Counted from the first letter of the stretch, positions 54,114 to 63,045 are shown. The stretch is 64,000 bases of DNA from Herbaspirillum frisingense GSF30 (GCF_000300975.2 NZ_AEEC02000002.1:1-64000); one strand, 5' to 3'. Made by a program: numbers and translations. Notes: a model not told the origin generated them from the sequence alone.

Positions 54114-54147
54114 GGGTAGCCAGGGTAGCCGTGGCTACCCTTTTTTA
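54114..54147 (+). terminator. Rho-independent terminator of mqo
   Basis: GGGTAGCCA (54114-54122) pairs with TGGCTACCC (54132-54140), followed by six T. An internal second copy of GGGTAGCC offers an alternative pairing. Reading leftward, TCTTTC follows, so weak action on the converging gene is possible. Confidence 0.9.
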
Positions 54148-55080
54148 TTGTGTCTTGCCGCCGGCAGCAGCAGTGTGCGAAGTGCAAGGCAAGGGCTGGC
54201 GCAGCAGTCCCGGCCAGATGGCCGGCCAGTCGCTCTCATGGGCCATGCCCGGCACCACCTGCAGGGCTGCGCAGGCCCCGGTCTGTGCCACGAAGTCGCG
54301 GGTAATGGCGGTGGGGACGACGCGATCATCGGCGCCGCTGAAGTGACGTTGCGGGATAGTCCTCACCCGTTGCGCCACGTCGATGGGATTGAGCGAGCCC
54401 GGCATCTGCGAGACCTGATGCCAGCGGTTCACGGCCACGTGATCCAGATTGCCGGCGATGGTGCGGATGGCACTGACATCCTGGCGCCGCGCTGCCAGCA
54501 GCACTGCGATGGCACCACCTCCGGAATACCCGACCAGCTCCAGGCGCGCTGGCTTGAAGCGTGCCACGTACTGGCTCAGGGCCTGGTTCATGGCATCGAC
54601 CACCTCCGGGGCATAGCGCAGACCGGTCCAGTAGGCCGGGCCACAGGCAGGGTTGCGCGCCATCGGCGTGAACTGGCAGGGGCGCGCCAGATAGAGCAGG
54701 GCAGTACCGTTCGCCGTATCGGTGGCGGTACCGGCGGCGGTATTGGTGGCCGTATTGGCGCGGGCATCGCTTAATGCCAGCCGCAGGCCCATGGCCTCAT
54801 GTGGGGTCGGATCGGGCGAGACCTGGGTGCGGCTGAGCCAGGCACGGCCATCCCCCTCGATATAGACGCGCAGCACCGTCGGCGCGGGCCGCGCTTTCAC
54901 GTAGGTGGTGAGCACGAAGCGGCCGGTGTCGATCTCTTCGCGCTGGAAGGCCGCGCCGGAGGCCAGCCCGTCAGCATGTTGCAGGGGATCGCCGGCACAG
55001 CCGGCCAGCAGGATGGCCAGGCCGGCGAGGAGATTCCGATAGGGCAGTTGAGGTAGGAAGGGTAAGCGCATGGCGCGCAT
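54145..55080 (-). CDS. Putative alpha/beta-hydrolase lipoprotein
   Basis: A 311-residue protein with a lipoprotein signal (LLAGLAILLAGCAGDP) and an alpha/beta hydrolase fold. The nucleophile elbow is LVGYSGGGAIAVLLAARR, an Asp lies in SGADDRVVP and a His in PGMAHESDW, completing a catalytic triad. A low-complexity Ala/Thr/Asn insert (NTATNTAAGTATDTANGT) precedes ALLYLARPCQF. ATG 55080 or ATG 55071 could be the start. Substrate unknown; likely an esterase at the outer membrane. Confidence 0.75.
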   Translation of the reverse strand: MRAMRLPFLPQLPYRNLLAGLAILLAGCAGDPLQHADGLASGAAFQREEIDTGRFVLTTYVKARPAPTVLRVYIEGDGRAWLSRTQVSPDPTPHEAMGLRLALSDARANTATNTAAGTATDTANGTALLYLARPCQFTPMARNPACGPAYWTGLRYAPEVVDAMNQALSQYVARFKPARLELVGYSGGGAIAVLLAARRQDVSAIRTIAGNLDHVAVNRWHQVSQMPGSLNPIDVAQRVRTIPQRHFSGADDRVVPTAITRDFVAQTGACAALQVVPGMAHESDWPAIWPGLLRQPLPCTSHTAAAGGKTQ

Positions 55081-55092
55081 TGTCCCCCGAGT

Positions 55093-55127
55093 AAAAACGG
55101 CCCGCAAGCTGACGCTGCGGGCCGTTT
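55093..55127 (-). terminator. Rho-independent terminator of the autotransporter gene
   Basis: Read leftward, AAACGGCCCGCA pairs with TGCGGGCCGTTT (12 pairs), followed by TTTA. It lies 16 bases after the stop. Confidence 0.85.
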
Positions 55128-55143
55128 GCGGAATGACGCCGGA

Positions 55144-58100
55144 TCAGAACAGCCAGCCCACCCGTGCCGTCAATTGATGCACCAGTGCACGATCGCGGAT
55201 TTCGGCATCGTAGCCCAGCGTGCCGTAGCTGCCGTGGGCGGCATTGAAGCGATAGCTCGCCCCCAGTTGCACGGCATCGCGATTGGGCGCGGCGCTGGCG
55301 GTGGTGAAGCTGGGACCGCCGGCCACGAAGCTGGCGGTGACATCCGGATTGCCGGCCAGCTCACGCAGGTAGCGTGCGCGCAGTTGCAGGCGGTCGCCGT
55401 TGTCGCTGACGCGGTTCAGCTCCACGCCCAGCGTCGGCTGTACGGAATTGGCATTGGTCGCGCCCACGTTCTGCGCCAGCGCTGCGTTGCCGCTCTCGGT
55501 ATAGCCCTGGTTGGCCAGGTGCGACAGGCGCAGACCCGCCAGCCAACGGCCTGACCAGGTCTGGCTGACGGTAAAGGGTAGGCCGGCTTCGACCCGTGCG
55601 CCGAGTTGCCAGCCGTTGTAGCTGCCGTTCACGTTCTGGCCGAGGAAGTTGATGGCGCGCTTGCTGCTGTAGTGATTGCCACCCACCATCAGCGAGCCGT
55701 CCAGCGTCCAGCCGCCCATGTCCAGGCCGAGGTAGCCGCCCAGGTTCACCGCATCGACATCGACATCATTACCGCTGGCATTGTCGTTGCCACGGGTACC
55801 GGCGCGGGTGTAGCCCAGCGTGAGGCCAGCCACTTCACGTGCGGAGAGGTCGGTTTCCAGGCCAGCCGCCATGCCGTAGGCGTTGATGTTGTAGCCATCG
55901 GCGCCGGCACGCGCATCCTGCCGGCCCCAGGCGCCCAGGCCTTGCAGCCAGACACGGCTGCGGGCAGCCGCTTCACCGGTGGAGATGCCGCTGCCGCGCT
56001 TGCCATCCATGCCGGAGGTGCTGGCAACCTGGCTGTCATTGCGGGCGCTATCGATGCGCCCGGACACCGCCGAGAACACGCTGCCCATGGCCACCTGTGC
56101 CGCCTGCTGGCTGGCACGATTGGTCTCGGGCTGCAGTTGTCGCACCGCGCTGCGATAGGCGCTTGCAGTGGGCAGCGCATCCAGCGAGGCCAGCAGCGAT
56201 TGCACCTGCGCGTTGTTGCTGTTGTTGCCCAGTGCATCCAGGGCACGGCCCAGCGGACTGCCGGTGACATCGCTGACGCTGCTGGTGCGCTGTGCGCTGA
56301 GGATCAGCTCATTGCCACTGAGCTGCAGGCTGTAGTTCAGCGTGGCCGTGTTGGCCACCTGGAGTTGCGACACATCGGCCGACACACCGCCGGCCGCCGA
56401 CAGGATGGTCCAGCGGGCGCTGTTGGGGACATAGGTCTTGACCACCGGCTGCACGGTGGCGCCATTGGCCAGCGTGGCGCTGCCGGCGGTGACGATCTGG
56501 TCGGCCTGCGGACCGGCCACGCCGACCTGCAGGGTCGCGCCGCTGCCCAGCGAGAAATTGCCGCCGACATTGATGCTGCGAACCGCCGTCCCATCGGCCG
56601 CCTGGAACACGCCATTGACGGCCAGGTTGCCGCTGGTGCCGAAGGCGCCATTGACCTGCAGCACGGCGCCCTGGTTGACGGTCATGTTGCTGACCGTGCC
56701 CAGGTCATAGTTGAAACGCGTGACGCCATCGCGCACGACGAAGTTCTCGAAGCCCGACAGCACACCCGCCGCGAAGGTCTGGGTGCCGCCAGTGGTGAGC
56801 GTGTCGGTACCGGCGCCGCCGTTGATGGTGCCGATCACGGTGCCGCCCAGCAACTGCAGCGAGTCGTCGCCATCGCCCATGTCGATGGCCATGCCGTTCT
56901 TGCCTTCGATGCGGCCGTAGTTGATCAGGGTGTCGTTGCCGCCGCCCATCTGCACCGCCGCGCCCGGCGTGGTGCTGCCACCCTGGCCGGTCAGCGTGGC
57001 CTGGGCGCCACCGGTGATGACGCCGCTGGCATTGTTGATCAGGGTGTCGTCGTAGTTGCCCACCAGACCGACGGCCACACCCTTGTTGCCGATGATGCTG
57101 CCGTCGTTGACGATGTAGGCCTTGCTGCCATTGACGCTGCTGGTGCCGCGCCCGGTGGTGTTGCCGTTGTTGTAGGTGATGAGGGGATTGCTGGCGTCCT
57201 TGGACCAGTCATTGCCGTCGTCGATCAGGATGCCGTGCGCATCGCCATAGATCACCGCGCCCGCATGGTTGATCACCGTGCCGCCGCCAGCGGCTACGCC
57301 ATCGGCGCCATTGGGCTGGCCGGTGGAATCCAGACCACCGGCGCCAGTGCCGCGAATGCTGCCCCAGTTCTCGATATAGGCGGTACCGTCGATGTCCACG
57401 CCGTCACCGTCGCCATTGCTGGTGGTGGCACCGTTGCCCAGCACGTCATACACGCGCCCGCTGCCGGCATAGTTGCCGACGATGGTGCCGTAGTTGAAGA
57501 CCACGCCGTGACTGTCGAAACCGACGCCCGAGCCGTTATTGCCGGTGATGACGCCGCCGGCCTGGTTGATCACCACGTTGTTGCTGATGGTGACATTGCT
57601 GCGCGTGCTGCCATCGGCATAGGTGGCATCGAAGCTGATGCCGGTGGTGGTCAGGTGCGGAGTGAGCTGGATGGCATTGGCCAGGTTGCTGTCCGGCGTG
57701 GCGGCGACCGGGTCACCACCATCGATGCCATGGCGCGCGCCGGTGATGCTGCCGTAGTTGACCACCACGGCATTCTTGATGCCGTCATCGATGGAGATAC
57801 CATCGGCCGCCTTCGGCGGCGAACCGCTGGCGCAGGCGCTGAGGTAATCCGGGCAGGACGTGTTGACCGGGCTGGTGGTAAAGATACGCCCATAGTTGGT
57901 CAGCAGGATGTTGGAGCCCATCTTGATCGCGGTCGAGCTCGACGAACTGATGGTGGCACTGCTGTTGGTGGCCGAGCCGTTGACGATGGTGTTGCCGGTC
58001 GTGGAGTAGTCACCGTTGGCATTGATCGCGTAGTTCTTGCCGTTGTCCGCATTGGTCGGCGTCGGCCCGGTCTGCGAGATGGTGCCGAGGTTGACGATGG

Positions 58101-58509
58101 AGAAGCTATCGCTGCCCTTGCCGATCAGGATGGTCGGCGTCTTGGACGCGCTCGACGAACTCGTGATCACCCCGCCCAGCGCATTGTTGAGGATCAGGTT
58201 GACCTTCTTGTTGTTGATGCTGATGGCCGAGAGACCGCTGGTCTGGCTGATCGTACCGGCGTTGTTGATGGTGACGGTGGAGACGTTGTCGTTGTCCTGC
58301 GAGGTCTTGATGCTGGCCGCGCTGCCCGAGGCCAGCGTACCGCCGGCATCGACGGTGATGGCGTCACTGCCGTTCTTGGTCAGCGTCTTGGCCGTGGTGT
58401 CGGTGGTGCCGTTGCCGACCGTGTAGTTGGCCGCGTGGGCGGGAGCGTAGATCGCCTGCAGGGCAAGCACCAAGGGAAGCAGACGAAGAGGGAAGGAGGA
58501 GCGCGCCAT
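55144..58509 (-). CDS. Autotransporter (type V secretion) with beta-helix passenger
   Basis: A 1121-residue protein. A signal peptide (1-26, ending AHA) is followed by a long passenger of Gly/Asn/Thr-rich turns with recurring INNAG, VVNYGSI, IENWGSIRG-like units, typical of a right-handed beta-helix. A PEP/linker region with ALDALGNNSNNAQVQSLLAS leads to the C-terminal barrel (about the last 270 residues), which starts near RVWLQGLGAWGRQDARAGAD and ends in WLF. It is probably surface-exposed or shed; adhesin or other role unknown. I chose ATG 58509 at the signal peptide; a TTG start at 58635 is possible. Confidence 0.87.
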   Translation of the reverse strand: MARSSFPLRLLPLVLALQAIYAPAHAANYTVGNGTTDTTAKTLTKNGSDAITVDAGGTLASGSAASIKTSQDNDNVSTVTINNAGTISQTSGLSAISINNKKVNLILNNALGGVITSSSSASKTPTILIGKGSDSFSIVNLGTISQTGPTPTNADNGKNYAINANGDYSTTGNTIVNGSATNSSATISSSSSTAIKMGSNILLTNYGRIFTTSPVNTSCPDYLSACASGSPPKAADGISIDDGIKNAVVVNYGSITGARHGIDGGDPVAATPDSNLANAIQLTPHLTTTGISFDATYADGSTRSNVTISNNVVINQAGGVITGNNGSGVGFDSHGVVFNYGTIVGNYAGSGRVYDVLGNGATTSNGDGDGVDIDGTAYIENWGSIRGTGAGGLDSTGQPNGADGVAAGGGTVINHAGAVIYGDAHGILIDDGNDWSKDASNPLITYNNGNTTGRGTSSVNGSKAYIVNDGSIIGNKGVAVGLVGNYDDTLINNASGVITGGAQATLTGQGGSTTPGAAVQMGGGNDTLINYGRIEGKNGMAIDMGDGDDSLQLLGGTVIGTINGGAGTDTLTTGGTQTFAAGVLSGFENFVVRDGVTRFNYDLGTVSNMTVNQGAVLQVNGAFGTSGNLAVNGVFQAADGTAVRSINVGGNFSLGSGATLQVGVAGPQADQIVTAGSATLANGATVQPVVKTYVPNSARWTILSAAGGVSADVSQLQVANTATLNYSLQLSGNELILSAQRTSSVSDVTGSPLGRALDALGNNSNNAQVQSLLASLDALPTASAYRSAVRQLQPETNRASQQAAQVAMGSVFSAVSGRIDSARNDSQVASTSGMDGKRGSGISTGEAAARSRVWLQGLGAWGRQDARAGADGYNINAYGMAAGLETDLSAREVAGLTLGYTRAGTRGNDNASGNDVDVDAVNLGGYLGLDMGGWTLDGSLMVGGNHYSSKRAINFLGQNVNGSYNGWQLGARVEAGLPFTVSQTWSGRWLAGLRLSHLANQGYTESGNAALAQNVGATNANSVQPTLGVELNRVSDNGDRLQLRARYLRELAGNPDVTASFVAGGPSFTTASAAPNRDAVQLGASYRFNAAHGSYGTLGYDAEIRDRALVHQLTARVGWLF

Positions 58510-58711
58510 GTGCAAAGAGTTGATAGCAGATTGTAAAGAACTGAAATTTTGCTGACGACTTATGACCGGTTCATTACAGCAGTCTGCTGAAGGCGGCATT
58601 TGGTCACTGAGTGTGGTCTTTCTGCTAATCTTCAATCTTTACAGCTGGTAATGAGACAAAAGCGACAGGGGGAAGGGATGAGGGGATGGACGATGCAGAC
58701 GGAGGCCGGCG

Positions 58712-59407
58712 ATGAATAAATCCGTGCTGGATTTTTTGATGCCGCAATGGAATGGCGCGGTCGATGGCGGCCTGCAGCTCGTGGTGGCGCTGCTATTGCT
58801 GGCGCTGGCGATCGGGCTGCCGCTACTGCTGGCGCGCAGCGCCCGCCCGGCGCAATGGGAGGCCCGCCTGGGCGTACTCACCGGCGAGCGCCACGCCCTG
58901 CCTGCACCCACCACCCCGGAAGAATTGAGCCAGGCCGTCGCGACCGCGCCGGAACGCTGGGCGCAGGTCGCGCCTGGCATGGTGTTGATGCTGGGCCTGC
59001 TCGGCAGCTTCATCGGCCTGGGCCTGGCCCTGGGCGATACGGCTGCGGTACTCGGCCCGCAACAGGCGCCGGGCGCGCTGGCAGCGGTCATCGATGCGCT
59101 GGGCGCCAAGTTCAGGATGGCCACCTGGGGCATCCTGGCCTACCTGATCCTGAAGATCTGCATCACCCTCAGCGCGCGCGAACAGGCGCGCCTGGCTTGG
59201 AGCGTAAGCACCCTCAGGCGGCTAGATACCGAACAGGCACACGCCCGCGCGCAACTGGAGGCGCAAGACCGGCAGCGCCTGATCGACGCCATCACGCACA
59301 GCGGCAACGCGCTGCTGGCGGCACAACAGGCCGAAGCGCAACGCGCCCACCTGCGCCATGCCGAGTTGATAGACGCCCTGCAGCGGCAGACTGCACGCTC
59401 TTCCTGA
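58712..59407 (+). CDS. MotA/TolQ/ZorA-like inner-membrane channel protein
   Basis: A 231-residue protein with three predicted helices: 20-41, 87-107 (PGMVLMLGLLGSFIGLGLAL) and 134-154 (FRMATWGILAYLILKICITL). The second carries the GLLGSFIGL pattern of MotA/ExbB/ZorA proton-channel proteins. A helical, charged tail of about 75 residues follows, much shorter than in ZorA. The next gene encodes an OmpA-domain partner, as in MotAB and ZorAB pairs. Base composition is that of the chromosome. Function is not known. Confidence 0.75.
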   Translation: MNKSVLDFLMPQWNGAVDGGLQLVVALLLLALAIGLPLLLARSARPAQWEARLGVLTGERHALPAPTTPEELSQAVATAPERWAQVAPGMVLMLGLLGSFIGLGLALGDTAAVLGPQQAPGALAAVIDALGAKFRMATWGILAYLILKICITLSAREQARLAWSVSTLRRLDTEQAHARAQLEAQDRQRLIDAITHSGNALLAAQQAEAQRAHLRHAELIDALQRQTARSS

Positions 59408-59419
59408 CCTGAGGCAGCG

Positions 59420-60277
59420 ATGAAACAGGCAGACAACGAATGGGTGGTCGCCACCGGCCTGATGGCCGCCCTGGCGGCGGTGCTGGTGGTGCTGCTGGCC
59501 GTGCATCGCGCAGGCGGGACCGAGGCTGCACAGGCCGCCCTTGCGCAGCAGCGTACAGCGCAGAGCGTGCCGCCTGCCACGGCAATGGTGCCGGCTGCGG
59601 CACCATTGCCGACGCCGGCATCACCGCCAGCGTCTACACCAGCAACTACGCCAGCACCGACACCGACCCCACCCCAGCCCACACCCTCGACGGCACCAGC
59701 GCCGGCGCAGCCGACAACGACGCCGGCTGCATCGCGTGCCGACACGCCCACGGCGGCTCAGGAACAGCGGGAACAGGATCAGCGGGAGCAAGGCGTGACC
59801 GGCGTATTGCGACAGGTGCAGAACGTATTTGCGCAGCAGGGCGCTTCCCGATTGGTTGCCATCGATACCGAGGCGGGCACGATCACCCTGAAGGAAGGCG
59901 CCTTCCGCCGCGGCAGCGCCTGCGTGGAACCGGAAGCCCGGGCCGCCTTTGCACAGGTGGAGCAACGCATCGCTGATTACCTGAAGCAAAACCCGGCCGG
60001 CCGCATCTATGTGGAAGGCCATACCGATGACAAGCCGGTCAAGGCGCCGGTGACGGATGTCCGCGCTTACTGCACCGTCTATGACGACAACATCACCCTC
60101 TCCGCCGCCCGTGCGCGCGAAGCGCGACTGCTGCTGATCGGACGTAGCGCGCCGGAAGCCGCGCGCAGGGTGATCGTGGCGGGGTATGGGGATTCGCAGC
60201 CTTTACCGGGGCTGGCTGCCAGTGATGAGCGGAATCGGCGGGTGGAGGTGAGGTTTGTGAATGGGGGGCAGAGGTAG
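59420..60277 (+). CDS. MotB/ZorB-like OmpA-domain protein without the usual membrane Asp
   Basis: A 285-residue protein with one N-terminal helix (residues 8-28), a Pro/Thr/Ala-rich linker (about 50-110), a short coiled segment and a C-terminal OmpA/MotB peptidoglycan-binding domain (GRIYVEGHTDDKPV; SAARAREARLLLIG; SDERNRRVEVRF). MotB and ZorB carry a conserved Asp in the helix; here the helix (WVVATGLMAALAAVLVVLLA) has none, only Asp5 and Glu7 just before it. It starts 12 bases after the channel gene with GAGGCAG upstream. Confidence 0.78.
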   Translation: MKQADNEWVVATGLMAALAAVLVVLLAVHRAGGTEAAQAALAQQRTAQSVPPATAMVPAAAPLPTPASPPASTPATTPAPTPTPPQPTPSTAPAPAQPTTTPAASRADTPTAAQEQREQDQREQGVTGVLRQVQNVFAQQGASRLVAIDTEAGTITLKEGAFRRGSACVEPEARAAFAQVEQRIADYLKQNPAGRIYVEGHTDDKPVKAPVTDVRAYCTVYDDNITLSAARAREARLLLIGRSAPEAARRVIVAGYGDSQPLPGLAASDERNRRVEVRFVNGGQR

Positions 60278-60398
60278 TCCCAAACAGCAATTTGAAGTTG
60301 GCAGAAGATCTGATTCGAAGTCTGGTCAATCTTCAACAGGATTAATCCGAAGTTATTCGAATTACCAATACATCAATCATTTTGTTTTTGGGGGCGAC
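60278..60398 (+). other. AT-rich leader before the reverse transcriptase gene
   Basis: 121 bases that mark the drop in GC content. Inverted elements include ATTCGAA (60313-60319) with TTCGAAT (60356-60362), and the palindrome GGATTAATCC between them. The RT promoter should be here, and a structured leader or small RNA is possible. The RT frame stays open through this stretch to an ATG at 60261, so part of it could be coding. Confidence 0.4.
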
Positions 60399-62024
60399 GT
60401 GGAGCAAAGGCATTTCAAACGTGCTGCGGTGGATGTCGGAGTGAATGGAGACAATGACACACTGCCGTTTGATTTAGACATCCGATTCGTCAAAGAGCGC
60501 CAAGATTTGCTTGCGGAGCTTGCGAACAAGTGTTTTTCCTCCTTGGAGTCAATGAACAAGGATGCTGTGCGTCATACGGTCAATTCTCTGGAAGTTTTCT
60601 CCGAAAGACTGCTCACCCCAGCGGGGCCAGCTGGTTTCAGAATCACCACCAAAATCCATCCGTTTTGGAATGTTTATATAAATGGGTTGGCCGTTGCCAT
60701 TGCGGAAAAACTCGAGCCCTCCAGAAGTCCGCGCGCGCACTCATACCGCTTCGTTGGAGATGGGGCGAAGTTATTTGATTTGCGTCGTTCTTGGCGTGCA
60801 TTCCGGGAGGCATGTGTTGCCGAATGTGAGGCGTCATCAGGAGAGCTTTACGTTGTGCAGACGGACATCTCGAGTTTCTACGAGCATATTTATCATCATC
60901 GGATTGAAGGGTTTCTCAACGGGTTATTTCCGGAGACCCCTAAATTAGCAATTCAATTAGATCGATTCTTGAGCAAGCTGGCTTCTGGACGCTCATTTGG
61001 CCTGCCTGTAGGGGGGCAATGCTCACGTGTGCTCGCAGAGCTTGTCATGCAAGTTGTGGACACGGCATTGACTGATCATGGAATTAAATGGCACCGATAT
61101 GTCGACGACTTTGTTCTGATTACGGCAAGCCAAGCGGAGGCGTATCAAGCCGTGGCGACATTGTCCAATGTCCTGGCAGATTTAGGGCTCTCACTGAATA
61201 AATCAAAAACCACGATTCTTTCGGGGCGCCATTTTATTGATTATGTGCGCACCCAATTGGGCAGCGATGAAGATTCCGCGACGATCAGCCTCAAAGAGAT
61301 AGACCTTCGCTTCGATCCATACTCTGACACGGCTTTGGAAGACTATACGGCGTTGCGTGGTTTGGTCGAGCACATTGATTTGCAAAAAATGCTCAAGTTG
61401 GAGCTTGAGAAATCGGTGCCTGACACCTTTTTGGTGGCACAAATTGGTCGAACATTGCGATACCAGGAGCCTGCAATCGCGTTGAAGTTGGTGGAAGCTT
61501 TGCTGGCCCCTGCAAACCTTCATGCTTTTCGCGCTTCGTGGTCAACCATCATGCGTGGAATTGCGGCAGTCAGAGATGACGAGCAATTCGAGACTATCTT
61601 TGAAGGGATCGATAGTCTCTTGGATGAGGTCGCAATCCACTCATCGCATCTTCTGACGGTTGATACCAGCTGCCTGCATTATTTGAGAGCTCTTCGTTAT
61701 CGTAAAACAGAGAAAAGGGCGCAGTTTGTCTCGTCACTTTATAGGTCGACGCAATCCGTGATAATCAAGCGTGCCTGTATAGATTGCTGGCGGATTTGGA
61801 AAGATTTTGCTGCCTTTATGCAGGTGAGAAACAGGTGGCAAATCATTTCTCCGGAAGAGCAAAGAATGTTGTGGCTTTGCTCCAAGAGTTTTGATGACGA
61901 CGGAAAAAATTTCCGATCTCAAGAGAAGCGAAGCGCTTTACGTTATTGGGCATTGGGCATGACGGTAAATCATGAGCAAGAATTTGCTGAAGCTTTTATC
62001 GATTGGGCTCAATCGTGGTCATGA
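60399..62024 (+). CDS. Reverse transcriptase of the Abi/UG (defence-type) kind
   Basis: A 541-residue protein with a reverse-transcriptase palm: motif A QTDISSFYEHIYHHRI (Asp156), motif B GLPVGGQCSRVLAEL (201-215), motif C WHRYVDDFVL (Asp236, Asp237) and motif D LGLSLNKSKT (262-271). The N-terminal 115 and the C-terminal 250 residues match no domain that I know; the C-terminal part is all-helical in appearance. No intron maturase domain or retron VTG motif is seen. I prefer GTG 60399 (after GGGGGCGAC); an ATG at 60261 would overlap the previous gene. It overlaps the next gene in ATGA. Confidence 0.85.
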   Translation: MEQRHFKRAAVDVGVNGDNDTLPFDLDIRFVKERQDLLAELANKCFSSLESMNKDAVRHTVNSLEVFSERLLTPAGPAGFRITTKIHPFWNVYINGLAVAIAEKLEPSRSPRAHSYRFVGDGAKLFDLRRSWRAFREACVAECEASSGELYVVQTDISSFYEHIYHHRIEGFLNGLFPETPKLAIQLDRFLSKLASGRSFGLPVGGQCSRVLAELVMQVVDTALTDHGIKWHRYVDDFVLITASQAEAYQAVATLSNVLADLGLSLNKSKTTILSGRHFIDYVRTQLGSDEDSATISLKEIDLRFDPYSDTALEDYTALRGLVEHIDLQKMLKLELEKSVPDTFLVAQIGRTLRYQEPAIALKLVEALLAPANLHAFRASWSTIMRGIAAVRDDEQFETIFEGIDSLLDEVAIHSSHLLTVDTSCLHYLRALRYRKTEKRAQFVSSLYRSTQSVIIKRACIDCWRIWKDFAAFMQVRNRWQIISPEEQRMLWLCSKSFDDDGKNFRSQEKRSALRYWALGMTVNHEQEFAEAFIDWAQSWS

Positions 62025-62761
62025 GAGTGAATGCATTTCAGCGCGATCCGAGAACGGTTGCGCGCGAGATTCCAGGTCTTTTTGAGGCAGTTTTTCCGCA
62101 ATTGTCCTCAAGCGTCGTCATGCATTTAAATCGCATGTCTATCGCCATTGATGAGTTTGAGCCAGTGAGTCATGTTGACGTTATCTGTAGCTCCATTCCA
62201 CAGCCGATGCTCTTCGAGATTGCGCAGGTGCTTGTTGAGCAGCGGCTGAATGGGGCGGAAAATATTCAAGATGCGTTGTTGGCGGCGTACTCAAGGCAGA
62301 GTCGTTATTTCGACGCCCGACTCGTTGAGCGCTTGAGCAGTGTGGCGGAGCGAGTGATCATGAGTGTCGCAGGAAACTTACATCGCATGCTCACTAAGGT
62401 CATCTCGGATGAGGGGGGAAGTGCTTCGTTGGAGGTCGCGCCCGTGATACCAGGATTTCAGTGGCTCGCGTCGGGAAAGGGGGATTTCGCGGTGGAGCGG
62501 ACACTCATTGAGGTGAAATGCGCCAACAAATCATTCTCCTCCGCAGATTACCGTCAGATCATCGTGTACTGGGTACTCAGCTATATTAATTCACTAGAAG
62601 GGGGAGGACGAGAGTGGTCTCGGCTAGTGTTATTGAATCCACGACTGAACAAAATGGTGAGACTACGAGTGAAGGACATCCTTGAGTTGACCAGTGCGGG
62701 GCGTTCAAAAATTGAGATCGTGGAAATGTTTACGCATTTAATCGCCAAAGAGCATGCTTGA
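62021..62761 (+). CDS. RT-coupled protein with PD-(D/E)XK nuclease-like motif
   Basis: A 246-residue protein of no family I recognise. Residues 152-166 read GKGDFAVERTLIEVK, giving Asp155 and Glu164-x-Lys166, followed by a helix with Gln179 and Tyr183 (YRQIIVYWVLSY). This is the pattern of PD-(D/E)XK nucleases. The N-terminal 130 residues look helical. ATG 62021 overlaps the RT stop by four bases, so both proteins are made together. It may cut DNA or RNA when the RT system is triggered; that is inference. Confidence 0.7.
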   Translation: MRVNAFQRDPRTVAREIPGLFEAVFPQLSSSVVMHLNRMSIAIDEFEPVSHVDVICSSIPQPMLFEIAQVLVEQRLNGAENIQDALLAAYSRQSRYFDARLVERLSSVAERVIMSVAGNLHRMLTKVISDEGGSASLEVAPVIPGFQWLASGKGDFAVERTLIEVKCANKSFSSADYRQIIVYWVLSYINSLEGGGREWSRLVLLNPRLNKMVRLRVKDILELTSAGRSKIEIVEMFTHLIAKEHA

Positions 62762-63045
62762 TACTACTCAGGAGTGACAGGAACTCAATTCATCTCCTTC
62801 AGAATCTGTAGGCCATTTACCTTGTACCCATTGTGGTCTGCGCCTGCGAGATACATGATCAATTCGTGTTTTGGCTCCACGGCAGATTGATTCCATGAAC
62901 TACTAAATTTGAATCGGTGCCTGGGGCATCATCAATTTCTTCTCCCCAAATTCCAGCGACAAACAGGGCTTGTAATTGACAAAATCGTGCTTAGCCGGCC
63001 CTCTTTTCTTTAATCGAAGTGGGCCATTTGGAAAGGGAATAAGCA
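62762..63045. other. Gap with possible gene fragment between RT pair and HEPN gene
   Basis: 284 bases. On the minus strand, 62785-62928 is open and could encode the C-terminal end of a protein (…HELIMYLAGADHNGYKVNGL, then QILKEMN and stop), but there is no proper start, so it looks like a gene remnant. The remainder holds the AAGGGA ribosome site of the next gene. A noncoding RNA for the RT could also lie here; I see no strong hairpin. Confidence 0.4.

Noticed and set aside
55606-58536. A 976-codon open frame opposite the autotransporter gene
   Set aside because: It is a by-product of high GC and of the repetitive Gly/Asn codons on the other strand. It has no signal, no family match and no ribosome site; the leftward frame has a signal peptide and a proper barrel.
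58712-60277. Complete Zorya defence system
   Set aside because: Only a ZorA/ZorB-like pair is present. The channel tail is short, the partner lacks the membrane Asp, and no helicase or zorC/E-type gene follows; the next genes are the RT pair.
60399-62024. RT as a retron or group II intron protein
   Set aside because: No retron VTG or NAxxH-type motif, no msr/msd-like structure recognised, no maturase or HNH domain, and no intron boundaries. The coupled second gene fits a defence-type RT better.
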